In this document: positions 62,571-64,000 of the stretch, piece by piece
Position numbering within the stretch: position 1 is the stretch's first letter
Layout: each line of letters begins with the position of its first letter
Assembly (NCBI GenBank): GCA_029906195.1
Contig: JARWSJ010000001.1
Span: forward strand, 1,364,001-1,428,000
From: Chitinophagaceae bacterium 26-R-25
GTDB taxonomy: Bacteria; Bacteroidota; Bacteroidia; Chitinophagales; Chitinophagaceae
DNA: 64,000 bases
Direction: 5' to 3'
Notes under the pieces: model-generated
Told to the model about the DNA's origin: nothing
The model's input: the letters and a program-made list of their open reading frames with translations, nothing else
Databases searched by the model: none
Made by a program: the position numbers and the translations under genes

Positions 62571-64000
62571 TTACAGGTTTACATTCAGTCCAAAACGAAT
62601 GGTGCGGGTTTGAGGATATGAAACCCCTGTCAGGCTTGTATTTTCAGGATCAACTCCATATCTTTTCAATCCATCAACAGAGAAAATATTTGAGCCGCCT
62701 ACAAATAATCTAAGCTGTGAAATGCTGATCCTTTTTAAAAAATCATTGTCAGTGAAAATATATGAAAGCTCTGCATTCTTCAATCGGAGGAAGGAAGCAT
62801 CCCTTACATACAGGTCAGCATCTACGTTGTTTCTTGAATCGCCATTGTTGCTCGCTCTTGGAAATTTCGCATCAGGCGTTGCTTCTGTTGAAACAAACCT
62901 GTCATCATACACCCACGTTGGCGGCACTACTACAGCACTTTGTGCCTGTGGACGTATCTGAACCTTAGCAATAGTCTGGCCCGCAAATATCATGTTAAGG
63001 CTCCATCCTTTATAGGTGAAAGACACCGGAAGACCGAACGATAGTCTTGGTTTCACGCCATAGTCAATACGCACTTTATCCTTCGATGTAATTTGTCCAT
63101 CATGATCGATATCCTGTATCCAAAGATCGCCAGGGCCTGCGCCGGGAAGGTGGGGGCTTTTCAATACTTCATCCTGTGTATGATAGATGCCACTTGTTTG
63201 ATAAGCCAGCCATGAGTCTACGGTGTGACCAGTATACTGCTGCCATGCAGGAATGTTGGGTGATTCGTCCTGGTAAATAACTTTGCTTTTCGCATAAGTA
63301 AGATTCACACCAACACTATATTGAAAGTCTCTGTTTGTTGCCTGTCTGTAGTTTATAGCAAACTCAAATCCACGATTCAACGACTTACCAATATTCATGA
63401 AGGGCAGGCTGAGCCCGGTGTATTGAGGCACTGACGACAGTGGTTGAGCCAATATATCACTGCGATAGTTTCTGAATACGTCGAATGTGATGTTCAGTTT
63501 GTTTTGCAGCAACGTCATGTCAACACCAAGGTTTCTGGTGTCTTGCTTTTCCCAGGTAATGTTAGGATTAGGAACTGAAGAAGGGGAGAGATTGGTAGAC
63601 TGCGTATAGGAATCCGAAAAGTAAGTATAGTAAGCTGGATTGGTAACAATTCCATACTTCGTCATGTAGTAATATTGCGCAACAGCATCACTACCCATGA
63701 TACCCCATGAAGCCCTGAGTTTAAGATTGTTGATAACAGGCAACAAAGGTTTGAAAAAGTTTTCATCCGAAATGCGCCAGCCAAGTGCCACCGCGGGAAA
63801 CAGGCCCCATTGTTTATCCGGCGCGAAATTGAATGAACCGTTGTATCGTAAAATTAAATTGGCTAAATATTTCCCCTTGTATGCATAATCGACTTTACCG
63901 AAATAACTGGCGCGGCCCCACTGCGATGCTGAGCCTGTGCCCAGTTGGTTAAGATCTGCGCCGGAAAACAATTGATCAAGCGAAGATCCCAAAAGGTCCT
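62571..64000 (-). CDS. susC: SusC-like TonB-dependent transporter (N-terminal part outside window)
   Basis: This is the C-terminal 476 residues of a SusC barrel. The frame stays open to base 64000, so the gene continues past the window. Visible pieces are the SusC barrel strands AVALGWRISDENFFKPLLPVINNLKLRASWG, the ITWEKQDTRNLGVDMTLLQNKLNITFD strand, the LGDLWIQDIDHDGQITSKDKVRI loop and the terminal TRTIRFGLNVNL. The last Leu replaces the more usual terminal Phe. It lies directly upstream of susD and would import the substrate of this locus. Confidence 0.93.
   Translation of the reverse strand, partial: DLLGSSLDQLFSGADLNQLGTGSASQWGRASYFGKVDYAYKGKYLANLILRYNGSFNFAPDKQWGLFPAVALGWRISDENFFKPLLPVINNLKLRASWGIMGSDAVAQYYYMTKYGIVTNPAYYTYFSDSYTQSTNLSPSSVPNPNITWEKQDTRNLGVDMTLLQNKLNITFDVFRNYRSDILAQPLSSVPQYTGLSLPFMNIGKSLNRGFEFAINYRQATNRDFQYSVGVNLTYAKSKVIYQDESPNIPAWQQYTGHTVDSWLAYQTSGIYHTQDEVLKSPHLPGAGPGDLWIQDIDHDGQITSKDKVRIDYGVKPRLSFGLPVSFTYKGWSLNMIFAGQTIAKVQIRPQAQSAVVVPPTWVYDDRFVSTEATPDAKFPRASNNGDSRNNVDADLYVRDASFLRLKNAELSYIFTDNDFLKRISISQLRLFVGGSNIFSVDGLKRYGVDPENTSLTGVSYPQTRTIRFGLNVNL

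Overview
The window looks like chromosomal DNA of a Bacteroidota species, most like the Chitinophagaceae/Sphingobacteriia type. This rests on paired SusC/SusD genes, a giant hybrid two-component regulator with a beta-propeller sensor, lipoproteins with Bacteroidota-type lipoboxes, few Shine-Dalgarno sites and many intergenic palindromes. No rRNA, tRNA, CRISPR array, integrase or transposase was seen.

Bases 1-31463, all on the + strand, form a near-complete extracellular contractile injection system (eCIS, related to Afp/PVC and to the Algoriphagus type). The order is: contractile sheath (its 5' end lies outside the window), two cysteine-containing coiled-coil proteins of unknown role, two gp19-type tube proteins, a DUF5908-type small protein, a LysM tube-end adaptor, VgrG-like spike, PAAR tip, gp25 wedge, two very large baseplate-J proteins (1556 and 2114 aa), a CIS tape-measure-type protein, a small membrane protein, a 1330-aa DUF4157 protein with an HNH-like core, a TPR protein, a ParA-type ATPase, a membrane protein, a cupin, a second DUF4157 protein followed by a small possible partner, and the AAA+ ATPase usual in eCIS loci. 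The genes are packed with short gaps or small overlaps, so they probably form one or two long operons. The two DUF4157 proteins are the best cargo/effector candidates.

Bases 31607-47283 hold a first glycan-use locus: a divergent hybrid two-component regulator, SusC, SusD, a GH88, a GH35 beta-galactosidase and a GH20 beta-hexosaminidase. A compound array of inverted repeats follows susD, and octamer arrays follow the GH88 gene.

Bases 47407-52466 hold an alpha/beta hydrolase, a small secreted protein, and a two-gene family 2A encapsulin operon: an HK97-fold shell protein with 14-nt overlap to a cysteine desulfurase cargo. The cargo carries a long low-complexity N-terminal targeting region containing a 92-residue duplication.

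Bases 52988-64000 (- strand) form a second glycan-use locus read right to left: SusC (its N-terminal part lies outside the window), SusD, a SusE-position lipoprotein, a lipoprotein with an HExxH motif, a GH27 alpha-galactosidase, a GH36/27-like enzyme and a GH2-type TIM-barrel enzyme. This suggests an alpha-galactose-decorated polysaccharide.

The intergenic DNA of the right half holds at least five families of inverted repeats, including a roughly 190-bp element with terminal inverted repeats. It also holds period-7 or period-8 arrays that start at or just after stop codons.
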